From NCBI RefSeq assembly GCF_945952055.1, contig NZ_CAMFHB010000010.1, positions 103,413 through 167,412 of the forward strand: DNA of 64,000 bases, given 5' to 3'. Made by a program: the position numbers and the translations under genes. Shown here in pieces: positions 24,347 through 34,612 of the stretch. The stretch is from an uncultured Alsobacter sp. Its GTDB lineage: Bacteria > Pseudomonadota > Alphaproteobacteria > Rhizobiales > Beijerinckiaceae. Below the pieces are notes generated by a model. That model had not been told where the DNA came from and did no database searches. It saw nothing but the letters and a program-made list of their open reading frames with translations. The number at the start of each line of letters is the position of its first letter. The stretch's first letter is position 1.

Positions 24347-25048
24347 TCAGGCGTCGGCTTCGAGCACGCGGGCCCGGAAGAGCCACCCTGCCGCGAGGCC
24401 GCCGACGATGGGCGCCACGATGAAGAGCCAGAGCTGGGCGAGCGCCGTCCCGCCCACGAACAGGGCAGGGCCGATCGACCGGGCCGGGTTCACCGAGACG
24501 CCGGTGACGGCGATGAAGGTGATGTGGATGACCAGCAGCGTGAGCCCGATCGCCAGGCCCGCCACCGGCGTCGCGCCCGCCTTCGACGTCGCTCCCAGGA
24601 TCACCACCGTGAACAGGAACGTGGCGACGACCTCCGTGAGGAAGGCGGCGCTCGTGGAGAACTTGCTCCAGCCGTTCTGGCCGAGGCCGAGGGTGCCGAT
24701 GTCGTAGCCGCCGTCCTTGCCGACGAGGATGGCCACGAGCACGCCGGCCCCGATGATGCCGCCCACGATCTGCGCGATCACGTAGCCCACCGCGTCGTTC
24801 GTCGACATGCGCCCGGCCGACCACACGGCCGCCGTCACCGCGGGATTGATGTGGCAGCCGGAGATCGGCCCGATGCCGTAGGCCATCGCCGTCACGGTCA
24901 GGCCGAAGGCCGCCGCGATCGGAAGCACGGCCAGGGCGCCCGCCGGGCCGCTGCCGAGCACGGCGCCCAGCCCCGCCACGGCCACCGAGCCGCACCCGAT
25001 GATGACCAGGGCCGCGGTGCCCAGGCATTCCGCGAGATACTTCTTCAT
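24347..25048 (-). CDS. aqpZ: aquaporin Z (MIP family)
   Basis: This is an inner-membrane water channel of the MIP family. The 233-aa protein has six hydrophobic segments and both half-helix motifs: [10 protein letters not shown] near residue 63 and [12 protein letters not shown] near 185. The start [12 protein letters not shown] matches the AqpZ N-terminus. The filter position after the first NPA and the short second NPA loop favour water-selective AqpZ over a glycerol facilitator, but this was judged by eye. It is divergent from the DinB-like gene. Confidence 0.93.
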   Translation of the reverse strand: MKKYLAECLGTAALVIIGCGSVAVAGLGAVLGSGPAGALAVLPIAAAFGLTVTAMAYGIGPISGCHINPAVTAAVWSAGRMSTNDAVGYVIAQIVGGIIGAGVLVAILVGKDGGYDIGTLGLGQNGWSKFSTSAAFLTEVVATFLFTVVILGATSKAGATPVAGLAIGLTLLVIHITFIAVTGVSVNPARSIGPALFVGGTALAQLWLFIVAPIVGGLAAGWLFRARVLEADA

Positions 25049-25142
25049 GGTTCTCTGTCCCCCTCGCCGCGCGACGCGCGGTTCCCGTTCCGCCGTTCGC
25101 CGCTCCCCACGGCGTAGGCTTGGCCACAGTGAGGGCAGACCC

Positions 25143-25667
25143 ATGATGCACGCAAGATATGTGATGCTTGCCGCATACAATCGTTGGGCCAATCGACGTC
25201 TCTACGCCGCCGCCGCGGGTCTTTCGCCGCAGGACTACACGGCCGACCGCGGAGCGTTCTTTCGGTCCATGCACGGGACGCTGAACCACCTGCTGGCGAC
25301 GGACAGGATCTGGATGAAGCGGTTCACGGGGGAGGGCGACGCCCCGGACCGGCTCGATGCGATCATCGCGGAGGATCGCGAGACCCTGACGGGCCTGCGG
25401 GAGGCGGAGGACCAGCGGATCGTGGACTATGTCGCCGGACTGACGGAAGCAGACCTCACGGGCTCAGTGCGCTACAGGACGGTCACCGCGCCCCGGACGG
25501 TGGAGCAGCATCTGGCCCCGGCCCTCGATCATCTGTTCAATCACCAGACCCACCATCGTGGGCAGGCCCATGCCATCCTGACCGGGCTGGGGCGGGAGGC
25601 ACCGGCGCTCGACCTCATCTTCTTCCAGAGGGAGGCGGGGCTCGGGGGTGTTCGGTTCCTGGATTGA
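25143..25667 (+). CDS. DinB-family (DUF664-like) putative metal-dependent protein
   Basis: This is a 174-aa DinB/YfiT-type four-helix bundle. The start is typical of the family ([16 protein letters not shown]). The metal-binding His residues are visible in [15 protein letters not shown] and [15 protein letters not shown]. Members of the superfamily include thiol-dependent transferases and proteins of unknown role, so no reaction is assigned. It is divergent from aqpZ and convergent with a 47-aa membrane-peptide gene only 11 nt away. Confidence 0.82.
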   Translation: MMHARYVMLAAYNRWANRRLYAAAAGLSPQDYTADRGAFFRSMHGTLNHLLATDRIWMKRFTGEGDAPDRLDAIIAEDRETLTGLREAEDQRIVDYVAGLTEADLTGSVRYRTVTAPRTVEQHLAPALDHLFNHQTHHRGQAHAILTGLGREAPALDLIFFQREAGLGGVRFLD

Positions 25668-25678
25668 TGAGCCGGGCT

Positions 25679-25822
25679 TCAGCCCAGCGATCGCCCGATG
25701 GCGCGCGACACGGTCCCACCGCGTCCGTCACGCGCCATTGCGTCATAGGCCGCAAACAGCCCGATCAAGGCGACGAGGGTGACGAGAAACAGCGCGCCAA
25801 GCGACGTGCGATCGGATGACAT
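25679..25822 (-). CDS. 47-aa single-pass membrane peptide
   Basis: I do not recognise this small protein. The start at 25822 is preceded by GGGAGGAC at proper spacing, which makes the short form more credible than the 75-aa ORF. After MSSDRTSLG a single hydrophobic helix (ALFLVTLVALIGLFAAYDAM) is followed by a basic tail, RDGRGGTVSRAIGRSLG. It is convergent with the DinB-like gene. A 9-bp inverted repeat lies 74-110 nt upstream of its start. Confidence 0.6.
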   Translation of the reverse strand: MSSDRTSLGALFLVTLVALIGLFAAYDAMARDGRGGTVSRAIGRSLG

Positions 25823-26127
25823 GCGTCCTCCCGAAGCGTTCGACCAACAAACCGACTGACGATCACTTGGCCGTTGATTCGCGGCCTCAACGTGGCAGTA
25901 AGGCAACGCGCCGACAATATTTCGCCTTACTGTCGCAACGTGCCCGCATCTCTGGCGGACCTTTGGGCGGGGGAGCGTTCCGGTCGCTTCGCCGCTCCGA
26001 CGCGCCTCGCGCGCTTCGGTGGTCCAGCTCGCGCCATCCCCCCGCCGTCATCGCCGGGCCTGGTCGGGGCACCCATAGCCCAGCCGAAGTGGTGGATGCC
26101 GGGGCCAAGCCCGGCCCCCGCCGCGCC
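25823..26127. promoter_or_regulatory. intergenic region with a 9-bp inverted repeat and a repeat copy
   Basis: These 305 nt hold no gene. CAGTAAGGC (25896-25904) and GCCTTACTG (25924-25932) are perfect inverted arms around a 19-nt, partly AT-rich spacer containing CAATATTT. This could be an operator or stem-loop for the 47-aa membrane-peptide gene. The right half of the region is a degenerate copy of the palindromic repeat family. Confidence 0.45.
26021..26120. repeat. palindromic repeat copy C (degenerate)
   Basis: GGTCCAGCTCGCGCC followed by CCGCCGTCATCGCCGGGCCTGG and, in inverted order, GTGGTGGATGCCGGGGCCAAG matches the family, with several mismatches in the core (GGTCGGGG for GGCCCGG). 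It is directly downstream of the purN stop. Confidence 0.7.
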
Positions 26128-26790
26128 TCAGGGACCCGGCGGATTGAGCAGCATTCCGGGAGCGTCTGCGGCTTGGGCCTGCGTCAACGCGACGCGGCCG
26201 TTGGCCAGCATCGCGCTGCCGCTCGCGACGAGGGCCAGCGCCTGGGGGTAGAGCACGTGTTCGACCGTCAGCACGCGCGCGGCGAGCGTGTCGGGTGTGT
26301 CGCCTTCCAGCACCGGGACGGCGCCCTGGGCGACGATGGGGCCTGCATCCAGTTCGGGCACGACGAAATGCACCGTCGCCCCATGGAGCCGGACGCCCTC
26401 GGCCAGCGCCCGCTCGTGCGTGTGCAGGCCCCGGAACGAGGGCAGCAGCGACGGATGGATGTTGAGGAGCCGTCCCGGCCAGCGCTCGATGAACCACGGC
26501 GTGAGGACGCGCATGAAGCCGGCCAGACAGACGAGGCCGACGCGGTGGCGCTCCAGTTCCGCCTGCAGCGCCTGTTCGAAGGCCTCGCGCCCGCCGAAGG
26601 CCTTGTGGTCGACGCAGACGGTCGGCAGGCCGGCCGCGGCCGCGCGGGCCAGGCCGCCGGCATCGGGGCGGTTGGCGGCCACGAGCACGATCTCGGCCGG
26701 GAACGAGGGCGACCTGGCCGCCTCGATCAGCACGGTCATGTTGGACCCGCGCCCGGAGATGAGAATGGCCGTGCGGAGCCGGCGGGTCAC
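26128..26790 (-). CDS. purN: phosphoribosylglycinamide formyltransferase PurN
   Basis: PurN transfers a formyl group from 10-formyl-THF to GAR in purine biosynthesis. The 220-aa protein has the N-terminal SGRGSNM, the catalytic triad region [14 protein letters not shown] with the His, [16 protein letters not shown] and the late Asp. The start is GTG at 26790, which overlaps the purM stop (GTGA). This indicates translational coupling with purM. The long ORF reading through purM is a frame artefact. Confidence 0.95.
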   Translation of the reverse strand: MTRRLRTAILISGRGSNMTVLIEAARSPSFPAEIVLVAANRPDAGGLARAAAAGLPTVCVDHKAFGGREAFEQALQAELERHRVGLVCLAGFMRVLTPWFIERWPGRLLNIHPSLLPSFRGLHTHERALAEGVRLHGATVHFVVPELDAGPIVAQGAVPVLEGDTPDTLAARVLTVEHVLYPQALALVASGSAMLANGRVALTQAQAADAPGMLLNPPGP

Positions 26791-27857
26791 AGCGCGAGCT
26801 GCCCCGTGGTGACCACTGCCGCGCCGCCCGCCCGCGGCACCACGGCCCCGAGCCGCACCGGGTTCTCGCCCGCGCCCCGGAAGGCCGCCTCGACCGCGTC
26901 GGCCTTGTCGGCGGCGACCACGGCGACCATGCCGATGCCGCAGTTGAAGGTGCGCAGCATCTCGCTTTCGGCGACGCCGCCGGCGCGCGCGAGCCAGCGG
27001 AACACCGGCAGCACGGGAACGGCGTCGAGATCGAGGCGCACCGCCACGGTGTCGGGCAGCACCCGCGGGATGTTGTCGGGGAAGCCGCCGCCGGTGATGT
27101 GGGCGAGCGCCTTGAGACCGGCGGTCGCCCGCAGCGCGGTCAGCACCGGCTTGACGTAGAGCCGCGTGGGCTCGAGCAGGGCTTCGCCGAGGCTCTTGGA
27201 CGGATCGAAGGGGGCGGGGTCGGTGAGGGCGAGGCCGGACGCCTCGACGATGCGGCGCACCAGGGAGAAGCCGTTGGAGTGCACGCCCGAGGAGGGCAGG
27301 CCGAGGAGCACGTCGCCGGCCATCACGTCGGGGCGGGGCAGCATGGTGCCGCGCTCGGCGGCTCCGACGGCAAATCCCGCGAGGTCGTAGTCGCCCGCCT
27401 TGTACAGCCCGGGCATCTCGGCGGTCTCGCCGCCGATCAGGGCGCAGCCGCTGTCGAGGCAGGCCTGGGCGATGCCCTTCACCACCTCGGCGCCGACGCT
27501 CGGGGCGAGCTTGCCGGTGGCGAAGTAGTCCAGGAAGAACAGCGGCTCGGCACCCTGGACCACCAGGTCGTTGACGCTCATGGCCACGAGGTCGATGCCG
27601 ATGGAGTGGTGGATGCCCATCTCGATGGCGATCATGACCTTGGTGCCCACGCCATCGTTGGCGGCCACCAGCACCGGATCCTTGAACCCTGCGGCCTTGA
27701 GGTCGAAGAGACCGCCGAAGCCGCCGATCTCGGCGTCGGCGCCGGGGCGTCGCGTGGCGCGCACCAGCGGCTTGATCGCGTCGACCAGAGCGTTGCCAGC
27801 ATCGATGTCCACGCCGGCGTCGGCGTAGGTCAGTCCGTTGGCGGGTGTCTCGGCCAT
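26787..27857 (-). CDS. purM: phosphoribosylformylglycinamidine cyclo-ligase (AIR synthetase)
   Basis: PurM closes the imidazole ring, converting FGAM to AIR with ATP. The 356-aa protein has [18 protein letters not shown] at the N-terminus, [37 protein letters not shown] and [10 protein letters not shown]. All of these are conserved in the family. AGGAGGA lies 8 nt upstream of the ATG at 27857. It is the first gene of the purMN pair and is divergent from the CDP-alcohol transferase gene. Confidence 0.97.
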   Translation of the reverse strand: MAETPANGLTYADAGVDIDAGNALVDAIKPLVRATRRPGADAEIGGFGGLFDLKAAGFKDPVLVAANDGVGTKVMIAIEMGIHHSIGIDLVAMSVNDLVVQGAEPLFFLDYFATGKLAPSVGAEVVKGIAQACLDSGCALIGGETAEMPGLYKAGDYDLAGFAVGAAERGTMLPRPDVMAGDVLLGLPSSGVHSNGFSLVRRIVEASGLALTDPAPFDPSKSLGEALLEPTRLYVKPVLTALRATAGLKALAHITGGGFPDNIPRVLPDTVAVRLDLDAVPVLPVFRWLARAGGVAESEMLRTFNCGIGMVAVVAADKADAVEAAFRGAGENPVRLGAVVPRAGGAAVVTTGQLAL

Positions 27858-28008
27858 CGCGGGTCCTCCTGCAACGGCTCCGAGTAAGGCCGCGTGGGGC
27901 CGGAGGCAAGGGGCGGAAGGCCTCGGCGCGCTTCTGACCACGGAAAGCTGCGGGGAAAGCCTCGCGGTGGCGCTTTCGCATCCCTATCTTGCAGGTGGAG
28001 GTCGCCGC

Positions 28009-28545
28009 TTGCCCGTCAATCTGCCCAACATCATCACGATCGGCCGGCTCTTTCTCGTCCCCTTCGTGGTGGCGATGATCCTGCGCGGCCAGTGGTCGCT
28101 CGCCTTCTTCGCGTTCCTCCTCGCCGGCATCTCGGACGCCGTGGACGGGTTCATCGCCCGCCGGTTCGACATGCGCTCGGAACTGGGGGCCTATCTCGAC
28201 CCGCTCGCCGACAAGGCGCTGCTCGTCTCCATCTACATCACGCTCTCCGTCGTCGCGGTGATGCCGAGCTGGATGGCGATCGTCGTGGTGTCGCGCGACC
28301 TGATGATCGTGGGCGCCGTGGTGCTCTCCTGGGTCCTGTCGAATCCGGTGATCATCAACCCGTCTCGGCTGTCCAAGCTCAACACGGCGGCGCAGATCGC
28401 GCTCGCGGGCCTGGTGCTCGGGGCTCATGCCTTCGCCATCGAGGACGACGTCTATCTCGACCAGTTGCTGCTCGTGGTGGCCGCCTTGACGACGGCGTCC
28501 GCGGCCCACTATCTCGCTCAGTGGCTGCGCCACATGACGTCCTGA
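28009..28545 (+). CDS. CDP-alcohol phosphatidyltransferase family protein
   Basis: This 178-aa membrane enzyme joins a CDP-activated lipid to an alcohol or vice versa. The signature DG-x2-AR-x8-G-x3-D-x3-D is complete (VDGFIARRFDMRSELGAYLDPLADK), inside five to six hydrophobic segments. The ORF track starts much earlier, but GGTGGAGG 7 nt upstream selects a TTG at 28009 giving LPNIITIGR, the usual family start. PgsA-type phosphatidylglycerophosphate synthase or a cardiolipin-synthase-like role are the candidates; the sequence does not decide. Confidence 0.85.
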   Translation: MPVNLPNIITIGRLFLVPFVVAMILRGQWSLAFFAFLLAGISDAVDGFIARRFDMRSELGAYLDPLADKALLVSIYITLSVVAVMPSWMAIVVVSRDLMIVGAVVLSWVLSNPVIINPSRLSKLNTAAQIALAGLVLGAHAFAIEDDVYLDQLLLVVAALTTASAAHYLAQWLRHMTS

Positions 28546-28562
28546 CGCCAGGAGGCACCGCC

Positions 28563-29663
28563 ATGACTGTGGAACGCCAGGTCCTGTTCTGGCTCGCGGC
28601 GCTCGCCCTGTTCGTGCTGGCGTTGTGGCTGTTCAGCGGCATCCTCCTGCCGTTCGTGGCGGGCCTCGTGCTGGCCTATTTCCTCGATCCGCTGGCCGAT
28701 CGCCTGGAGCGGCTCGGGCTGAGCAGGCTGTGGGCGACGATCGTCATCCTGGGGCTGTTCATCGTCCTGTTCGCGGTGGCGCTCCTGGGCATCGTGCCGT
28801 TCATCGCGTCCGACCTGGCCCGCTTCCTGGCCCGCATCCCCGAGTATGCCCGCCAGCTCCAGGACCTCGTCGCGACCCGCGGCTGGCCCCTGCTGGAGCG
28901 GCTCGGGGTGTCGACCTCCGTGCCGGACCTCCAGAATTCGCTCAGCGACGTGGTGGGCAAGGGCGTCACCTGGCTGGTGAACCTGCTCTCCTCGCTGTGG
29001 ACGGGCGGCCAGGCGCTGGTGGGCGTGCTGTCGCTCCTGGTCGTGACGCCCGTCGTGGCCTTCTATCTCCTCGTCGACTGGGACGAGATGATCGCCAATG
29101 TCGACCGCTGGCTGCCGCGCCGCCACCGCGACACGATCCGGGGCCTGGCGCGCGAGATCAACGACGCCATCGCGGGCTTCATCCGCGGCCAGGCGCTCGT
29201 CTGCCTCCTGCTCGGCGGCTGGTACGCGATCGGCCTGTCGCTCACCGGGCTCAACTTCGGCTTCCTGATCGGCCTGTTGTCGGGCCTGCTGTCGTTCATC
29301 CCCTATGTCGGGTCGCTGACGGGCCTGATCCTGTCGGCCGGCGTCGCGCTGGTGCAGTTCTGGCCGGACGGGCTGAAGATCGGCCTCGTGCTGGCCGTGT
29401 TCTTCTCCGGGCAGTTCCTGGAGGGCAACATCCTGTCGCCCAAGCTCGTCGGCACGGCCGTGGGGCTGCACCCCGTCTGGCTGATGTTCGCTCTGTTCGC
29501 CTTCGGTACGCTGTTCGGGTTCGTCGGCCTGCTGCTGGCCGTTCCCCTGGCGGCCACCGCCGGAGTGCTGGCGCGCTTCGCGCTGCGGCAGTACCTGGCG
29601 AGCCCGCTGTATTCGGGCCATCCGGCGCCGCGCCCGGCCGCCCGGCCCGTCGAGTTCGAATAA
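28563..29663 (+). CDS. AI-2E/PerM family transporter
   Basis: This is a 366-aa membrane protein of the PerM/AI-2E exporter family. It has about eight hydrophobic segments. The first pair (FWLAALALFVLALWLFSGI, LLPFVAGLVLAYFLDPLADRLER) is the usual family start. The long soluble stretch between about 100 and 160 and the late GLLSFIPYVGSLTGLI and EGNILSPKLVG are diagnostic. The transported compound is not known for most members. AGGAGG lies 7 nt upstream of the ATG. It is 18 nt after the CDP-alcohol transferase and 9 nt before hdaA, a single transcription unit. Confidence 0.88.
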   Translation: MTVERQVLFWLAALALFVLALWLFSGILLPFVAGLVLAYFLDPLADRLERLGLSRLWATIVILGLFIVLFAVALLGIVPFIASDLARFLARIPEYARQLQDLVATRGWPLLERLGVSTSVPDLQNSLSDVVGKGVTWLVNLLSSLWTGGQALVGVLSLLVVTPVVAFYLLVDWDEMIANVDRWLPRRHRDTIRGLAREINDAIAGFIRGQALVCLLLGGWYAIGLSLTGLNFGFLIGLLSGLLSFIPYVGSLTGLILSAGVALVQFWPDGLKIGLVLAVFFSGQFLEGNILSPKLVGTAVGLHPVWLMFALFAFGTLFGFVGLLLAVPLAATAGVLARFALRQYLASPLYSGHPAPRPAARPVEFE

Positions 29664-29671
29664 GGCGTCCC

Positions 29672-30373
29672 ATGCCCGATCCGGACGGACCTCCCCGCCA
29701 GCTGGCGCTCGACCTGCCGTTCGAGACGCGGCTCGATGCCGAGGACTTCCTGGTGTCCCCCGCCAACGAGGAGGCCTACGGGGTCGTCGAGGCCTGGCCG
29801 GATTGGCCCGATCCCGTGCTGCTCATGGTGGGGCCCGAAGGGGCGGGCAAGAGCCATCTCGCCGCCATCTGGGCCGCCCGGAGCCATGCCTGGACGGTGG
29901 CGCGCGCGGCGCTGCGGGATGCCGACGTGCCGCGCCTGGCCTCCACCGGCGCCCTCGTGCTGGAGGACTGCGACCAGGCGCACGGGCATGAGGACGCCCT
30001 GTTCCACCTGCTCAACCTGGTGCGGGAGCGGCGGACCTTCCTGCTGATGACCGCGCGCCATGCGCCGGAGGCGTGGGGGCTCGCCACGGCCGACATCCTG
30101 TCGCGGCTGCGGCTGGCGCCGCGCGTGCAGCTCGGCGCGCCCGACGACGGCCTGCTCAAGGCGGTCCTGGTGAAGCTGTTCCTCGACCGCCAGCTCGTGA
30201 TCGACACAACGGTGGTCGACTACATCGCGCAGCGCATCGAGCGCTCGATCCCGGCAGCGCGGGCCGTGGTCGACGGCCTCGACCGGCTGGCGCTCGAACG
30301 GGGCCGGCGGATCACGCGCGCGCTGGCCGGCGAAATCCTGCGGGGGGCCGAGGACGATGGCGAAGACACCTGA
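29672..30373 (+). CDS. hdaA: HdaA, DnaA-related replication inactivator
   Basis: HdaA promotes hydrolysis of DnaA-bound ATP together with the sliding clamp, which limits replication initiation. The 233-aa protein has an N-terminal clamp-binding motif QLALDLPF (residues about 10-17) and an AAA+ core with Walker [11 protein letters not shown], Walker B-like ALVLEDCD, and the sensor/arginine stretch [12 protein letters not shown]. The DnaA DNA-binding domain IV is absent, as expected. It overlaps ppk by 17 nt. Confidence 0.88.
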   Translation: MPDPDGPPRQLALDLPFETRLDAEDFLVSPANEEAYGVVEAWPDWPDPVLLMVGPEGAGKSHLAAIWAARSHAWTVARAALRDADVPRLASTGALVLEDCDQAHGHEDALFHLLNLVRERRTFLLMTARHAPEAWGLATADILSRLRLAPRVQLGAPDDGLLKAVLVKLFLDRQLVIDTTVVDYIAQRIERSIPAARAVVDGLDRLALERGRRITRALAGEILRGAEDDGEDT

Positions 30374-32717
30374 CACCAAACGTCATCGCGCCGTCGTGAA
30401 GACGGGTGACAAGGGCGCCGCGACGACGGAGGATGGCACCGTGAAGACGGTCAATGCCGCGCGGCCAGCCCGAAGGAAGGCTCCGGCGGCGATCGAGAGG
30501 GGGGAGCAGGCGGCGATGCTGAAGGACGAGCTGGCCCAGCGCCGGCCGACACTGGCCGAACCCGAGACGGTGATTCCGCCTCGGCCGAGCCCGCTCCGCC
30601 ACTCTCCCGAGCGCTTCTTCAACCGCGAGCTCTCCTGGCTCCACTTCAACCGCCGGGTCTGCGAGGAGGCCTCCAACCGCAATCACCCGGTGCTGGAGCA
30701 GCTGCGCTTCCTGTCCATCTCGGCCGCCAACCTGGACGAGTTCTTCATGGTCCGGGTGGCCGGCCTGAAGGGCCAGGTGCGGTCCGGTGTGGTCCAGCTG
30801 TCGCAGGACGGTCTCACGCCGGCCGAACAGCTCGCCAGGATCGGGGAGGCCGTGACCGTGCTGGCGAGCGACCAGCAGCGCCGCTGGCGCGAACTGCGCG
30901 ACCAGCTGCTCGAGGTCGGGATCGTCCTGGTGGAGGCGCCCGAGGTCACCAAGGCCGAGTTCGCCTGGCTCGACGACTATTTCCTGCACCACGTCTTCCC
31001 GGTGCTCACCCCGCTGGCGGTGGATCCCGCCCATCCGTTCCCCTTCATTCCCAATCTCGGCTTCTCGCTGGCGCTGGAGCTGTTCCGGCCTGCCGACGGC
31101 CGGACGCTGAACGCGCTCATCCGCGTGCCCGGCCGGGTCGATCGGTTCATCCGCCTTCCGGATCTCGCCGAGACGGGGGCCAGCCGCTTCATCGCGCTCG
31201 AGCAGGCCATCGCCCTGTTCACCGGGCGGCTCTTCCCGGGCTACACGGTGAAGGGCCTCGGCGGCTTCCGGGTGATCCGCGACAGCGACATCGAAGTGGA
31301 GGAGGAGGCCGAGGACCTCGTCCGCCTGTTCGAGACCGCGCTGAAGCAGCGGCGCCGAGGCTCGGCCATCCGCCTCGAGGTCGAGGCGACCATGCCCGAG
31401 ACGCTGCGCCAGTTCGTGGCCGAGGAGTTCGACGTCCCCTCCGAGGAGCTGTTCCTGGTGGAGGGCATGCTGGCCCTCAACGACCTGTCCCAGCTCGTCG
31501 CGCTGGACCGGCCCGACCTCAAGTTCACGCCCTACAACCCGCGCTTTCCCGAGCGCATCCGCGACCACGGCGGCGACTGCTACGCGGCGATCCGGCAGAA
31601 GGACATCGTCGTCCACCATCCCTACGAGTCCTTCGACGTCGTCGTGCAGTTCCTGCAGCAGGCGGCGCGCGATCCCAACGTGGTCGCGATCAAGCAGACG
31701 CTCTACCGGACGTCGTCGGACAGCCCGATCATCAAGGCCCTGGCGGAAGCCGCCGAGGCCGGCAAGTCGGTGACGGCCCTCGTCGAGCTCAAGGCACGCT
31801 TCGACGAGGAGGCCAACATCCGCTGGGCGCGCGACCTGGAGCGTGCCGGCGTGCAGGTGGTGTTCGGCTTCATCGAGCTGAAGACCCACGCCAAGCTGTC
31901 GATGGTGGTGCGGCGCGAGGCCGGGCAGCTCGTGTCCTTCTGCCACGTCGGCACGGGCAACTATCACCCCATCACGGCGCGCGTTTACACCGACCTCAGC
32001 TTCTTCACCGCCGATCCGGTGATGGCGCGCGACGTGGCGCGCATCTTCAACTTCATCACGGGCTACGCCGAGCCGGCCGAGCTCGAGCGCATGGCGGTCT
32101 CGCCGCTCACGCTCAAGAAGAAGCTGCTGCAGCACATCGTCGAGGAGATCGAGCACGCCAAGGCCGGGCGGCCGGCGGCCATCTGGGCCAAGTGCAACGC
32201 GCTGGTCGATCCCGTGATCATCGACGCGCTGTACGACGCCAGCCTGGCCGGCGTGCAGGTCGACCTCGTCGTGCGCGGCATCTGCTGCCTGCGCCCCGGC
32301 GTGCCCGGCCTGTCCGACAACATCCGCGTGAAGTCGATCGTCGGGCGCTTCCTGGAGCATTCCCGCATCTACGCCTTCGGCAACGGGCACGGCCTGCCGT
32401 CGGCAAAGGCCCATGTGTACATCTCGTCGGCCGACCTGATGCAGCGCAACCTCGACCGCCGCGTCGAGGCGCTCATGCCGATCCTCAATCCCACCGTCCA
32501 CCAGCAGGTGCTGGACCAGATCATGCTGGCCAACCTCCTCGACAACGAGCAGAGCTGGCGCGTGACCGAGGACGGCTCCAGCGTGCGCATCGCGCCAGGG
32601 CCCGACGACAAGCCCTTCAACGCGCACAAGTATTTCATGACGAACCCGAGCCTCTCCGGGCGCGGGAAGTCCATGAAGAGCTCCAGCCCGCGGACGCTGC
32701 AGAAGGGGAAGGGTTGA
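30357..32717 (+). CDS. ppk: polyphosphate kinase 1
   Basis: Ppk reversibly polymerises the ATP gamma-phosphate into polyphosphate. The 786-aa protein has an extended basic N-terminus of about 80 residues before the family start [18 protein letters not shown]. Later motifs are [16 protein letters not shown], the ATP-binding [11 protein letters not shown], and the phosphohistidine segment [13 protein letters not shown] (second H of the HKD-like pair). The C-terminal [17 protein letters not shown] is also conserved. The start lies inside hdaA (17-nt overlap). The following ppx gene supplies the opposing exopolyphosphatase. Confidence 0.96.
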   Translation: MAKTPDTKRHRAVVKTGDKGAATTEDGTVKTVNAARPARRKAPAAIERGEQAAMLKDELAQRRPTLAEPETVIPPRPSPLRHSPERFFNRELSWLHFNRRVCEEASNRNHPVLEQLRFLSISAANLDEFFMVRVAGLKGQVRSGVVQLSQDGLTPAEQLARIGEAVTVLASDQQRRWRELRDQLLEVGIVLVEAPEVTKAEFAWLDDYFLHHVFPVLTPLAVDPAHPFPFIPNLGFSLALELFRPADGRTLNALIRVPGRVDRFIRLPDLAETGASRFIALEQAIALFTGRLFPGYTVKGLGGFRVIRDSDIEVEEEAEDLVRLFETALKQRRRGSAIRLEVEATMPETLRQFVAEEFDVPSEELFLVEGMLALNDLSQLVALDRPDLKFTPYNPRFPERIRDHGGDCYAAIRQKDIVVHHPYESFDVVVQFLQQAARDPNVVAIKQTLYRTSSDSPIIKALAEAAEAGKSVTALVELKARFDEEANIRWARDLERAGVQVVFGFIELKTHAKLSMVVRREAGQLVSFCHVGTGNYHPITARVYTDLSFFTADPVMARDVARIFNFITGYAEPAELERMAVSPLTLKKKLLQHIVEEIEHAKAGRPAAIWAKCNALVDPVIIDALYDASLAGVQVDLVVRGICCLRPGVPGLSDNIRVKSIVGRFLEHSRIYAFGNGHGLPSAKAHVYISSADLMQRNLDRRVEALMPILNPTVHQQVLDQIMLANLLDNEQSWRVTEDGSSVRIAPGPDDKPFNAHKYFMTNPSLSGRGKSMKSSSPRTLQKGKG

Positions 32718-32739
32718 GGCCGAAAGGTCGTGCGGGCTC

Positions 32740-32985
32740 CGACACGGCCGCTGCGCGGCCTGCTCGGAGCTTGTGAAGCTTTTACCCAAGGACTGGCAGT
32801 CCAGTTCAAACCGACCTCTCAGCCGTCATCCCCGGGCTTGGCCCGGGGACCCACGACTTTGCCTGCGCCATTCTCAAGTCGTGGGTGGCCGGGCCAAGCC
32901 CGGCCATGACGCGGAGAGAGTGAGGCAAGCTGGACAACTGAAAGATTCACACGCTCTGAGCAGGCCGTGCAGCGGCCCGTCGAAG
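32740..32985. repeat. palindromic repeat copy D, about 246-bp inverted repeat between ppk and ppx
   Basis: The core (32824-32911) is CGTCATCCCCGGGCTTGGCC...AAGTCGTGGGTGGCCGGGCC. Outside it, CGACACGGCCGCTGCGCGGC-CTGCTCGGAGCTTGTGAAG on the left is matched in reverse complement by the right flank ending GCAGCGGCCCGTCGAAG. The whole 246-nt unit is an imperfect palindrome. It fills most of the 350-nt gap between ppk and ppx; the rest (32986-33067) shows nothing recognisable except the presumed ppx start signals. Confidence 0.85.
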
Positions 32986-33067
32986 AACGCAGGCCCTGCG
33001 TGTGCACCGTGGACAGCCAGGCGGTCACGGGTTGACTCGCCCCGGCCAATCCCACAGATCGTAAGCC

Positions 33068-34579
33068 ATGCTGCATTCCGCCCAGGGCCGGCTCAAGGTC
33101 GGCGACCCGATCGCGATCATCGACATCGGCTCGAACTCGGTGCGCCTCGTCGCCTACGAGGGGAATGTCCGGGCCCCGACGCCGATCTTCAACGAAAAGG
33201 TCATGTGCGGCCTGGGGCGCAACGTCCTGTCGACGGGCCGGCTGTCCGAGGACGCCATGTCCAAGGCTCTGGCCGCGCTCGCGCGCTACCGGGTGCTCTG
33301 TGACACGATGGGCATCTCGGAGGTGCGGGTGCTCGCCACGGCCGCGGCCCGCGACGCTTCGAACGGGGCGGCCTTCCTGTCTGAATGCGAGCGCGTGACG
33401 GGGCGCAAGGTCGAGCTCATCCCGGGCAAGCGCGAGGCGCGCCTTTCGGCGCTGGGCATCGTTTCCGGCATCTGGAAGCCGGACGGGATCGTCGGCGACA
33501 TGGGCGGCGGGTCGCTGGAGCTCATCGACGTCAAGGGCCACCGCCTCACCGGGGCCGTGTCGCTGCAGCTGGGAGGCCTCGCCCTCCAGGACCAGTCGGG
33601 CGGCAACCTGAAGAAGGCGCTGAAGATCGTCCGCAAAGCCCTGGGCGAGGCGCCGCTGCTCGCCGCCGCCAAGGGCCGGGCGTTCTACGCGGTGGGTGGC
33701 ACCTGGCGTTCGCTGGCCAGGCTTCACATGAAGCAGCGTGGCTATCCCCTTCACGTCATGCACAATTACGTGATCCCGACCCGCGATGCCGAGGACTTTG
33801 CCAGGCTCGTGGAGAGGGTCGAGGCGGAGACGCTCGACAGCATCGAGACCGTGTCGGCCCAGCGCCGGCCGCTGCTCGGCTACGGCGCCCTGGTGCTCGA
33901 GCAGATCATCAAGATCGCCAAGCCCTCCGAAATCGTGGTCTCGGCGCTCGGCGTGCGCGAGGGCGTCCTGTACGAGCAGTTGGACGAAGCCCAGCGCCAC
34001 GAAGATCCGCTGCTCGCGATGGCGGGCGACCTCAACGTCCTGCGCTCGCGCGCTCCCAAGCACGGCGAGGATCTCGCCCGCTGGACCGACGCGCTGATGG
34101 CGTCCTCGGGCCTCGACGAGACGGCCGACGAGAAGCGCCTTCGCCACGCGGCCTGCCTTCTGGCCGACATCGGCTGGCGCGCCCATCCGGAGTACCGGGG
34201 CGAGCAGTCGCTCAACATCATCGCCCATGCCGGCTTCATCGGCATCGACCACCCCGGGCGGGCCTACCTGGCGCTCGCGGTGGCGTACCGGCACATGGGC
34301 CTGAACGACGACGACGTCAGCCCGCGGCTGCGCGAACTGGCCTCGACCCGCATGATCGACCGGGCCCGGATCCTGGGCGCGGCCATGCGCGTCGCCTATC
34401 TGCTGAGCGCGGCGATGCCGGGCGTGCTCGGCCGTACGCCGCTGCTCTGCCACGCGGGGTTGCTCGACCTGACGCTCCCGCCCGACTTCGCGCCCCTGGC
34501 CAGCGACCGCCTGTTCAACCGCCTGAAACAGCTCGCGCGCATCATCGGCCGGACGCCGAACATCACATTCGCCGATTAA
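33068..34579 (+). CDS. ppx: exopolyphosphatase / pppGpp phosphohydrolase family (Ppx/GppA)
   Basis: This enzyme of the ASKHA fold removes terminal phosphates from polyphosphate or pppGpp. The 503-aa protein has the phosphate loop IDIGSNSVRLV at residues about 19-29. Further family motifs are VLATAAARDASNG, the second loop GDMGGGSLELI and the adenosine motif region FYAVGGTWRSLA. A C-terminal helical HD-like domain (about 330-500) follows. The pairing with ppk supports a polyphosphatase role. Ppx and GppA functions overlap and are not separated here. The gene is convergent with rnd. Confidence 0.93.
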   Translation: MLHSAQGRLKVGDPIAIIDIGSNSVRLVAYEGNVRAPTPIFNEKVMCGLGRNVLSTGRLSEDAMSKALAALARYRVLCDTMGISEVRVLATAAARDASNGAAFLSECERVTGRKVELIPGKREARLSALGIVSGIWKPDGIVGDMGGGSLELIDVKGHRLTGAVSLQLGGLALQDQSGGNLKKALKIVRKALGEAPLLAAAKGRAFYAVGGTWRSLARLHMKQRGYPLHVMHNYVIPTRDAEDFARLVERVEAETLDSIETVSAQRRPLLGYGALVLEQIIKIAKPSEIVVSALGVREGVLYEQLDEAQRHEDPLLAMAGDLNVLRSRAPKHGEDLARWTDALMASSGLDETADEKRLRHAACLLADIGWRAHPEYRGEQSLNIIAHAGFIGIDHPGRAYLALAVAYRHMGLNDDDVSPRLRELASTRMIDRARILGAAMRVAYLLSAAMPGVLGRTPLLCHAGLLDLTLPPDFAPLASDRLFNRLKQLARIIGRTPNITFAD

Positions 34580-34607
34580 GTGCTTGCGCCGACTAAGCGC
34601 TTGCGCC
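34574..34607. repeat. 17-bp tandem duplication at the ppx stop codon
   Basis: GATTAAGTGCTTGCGCC is followed immediately by GACTAAGCGCTTGCGCC, two copies differing at two positions. The first copy contains the ppx stop (TAA) and the second contains another in-frame-like TAA. The duplication may give a back-up stop, or it may be a replication-slippage remnant. Confidence 0.7.
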
Positions 34608-34612
34608 GGGAG

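Noticed and set aside
25823-25906. 75-aa version of the small membrane peptide
   Set aside because: GGGAGGAC precedes the internal ATG at 25822, and the N-terminal extension reads like non-coding sequence.
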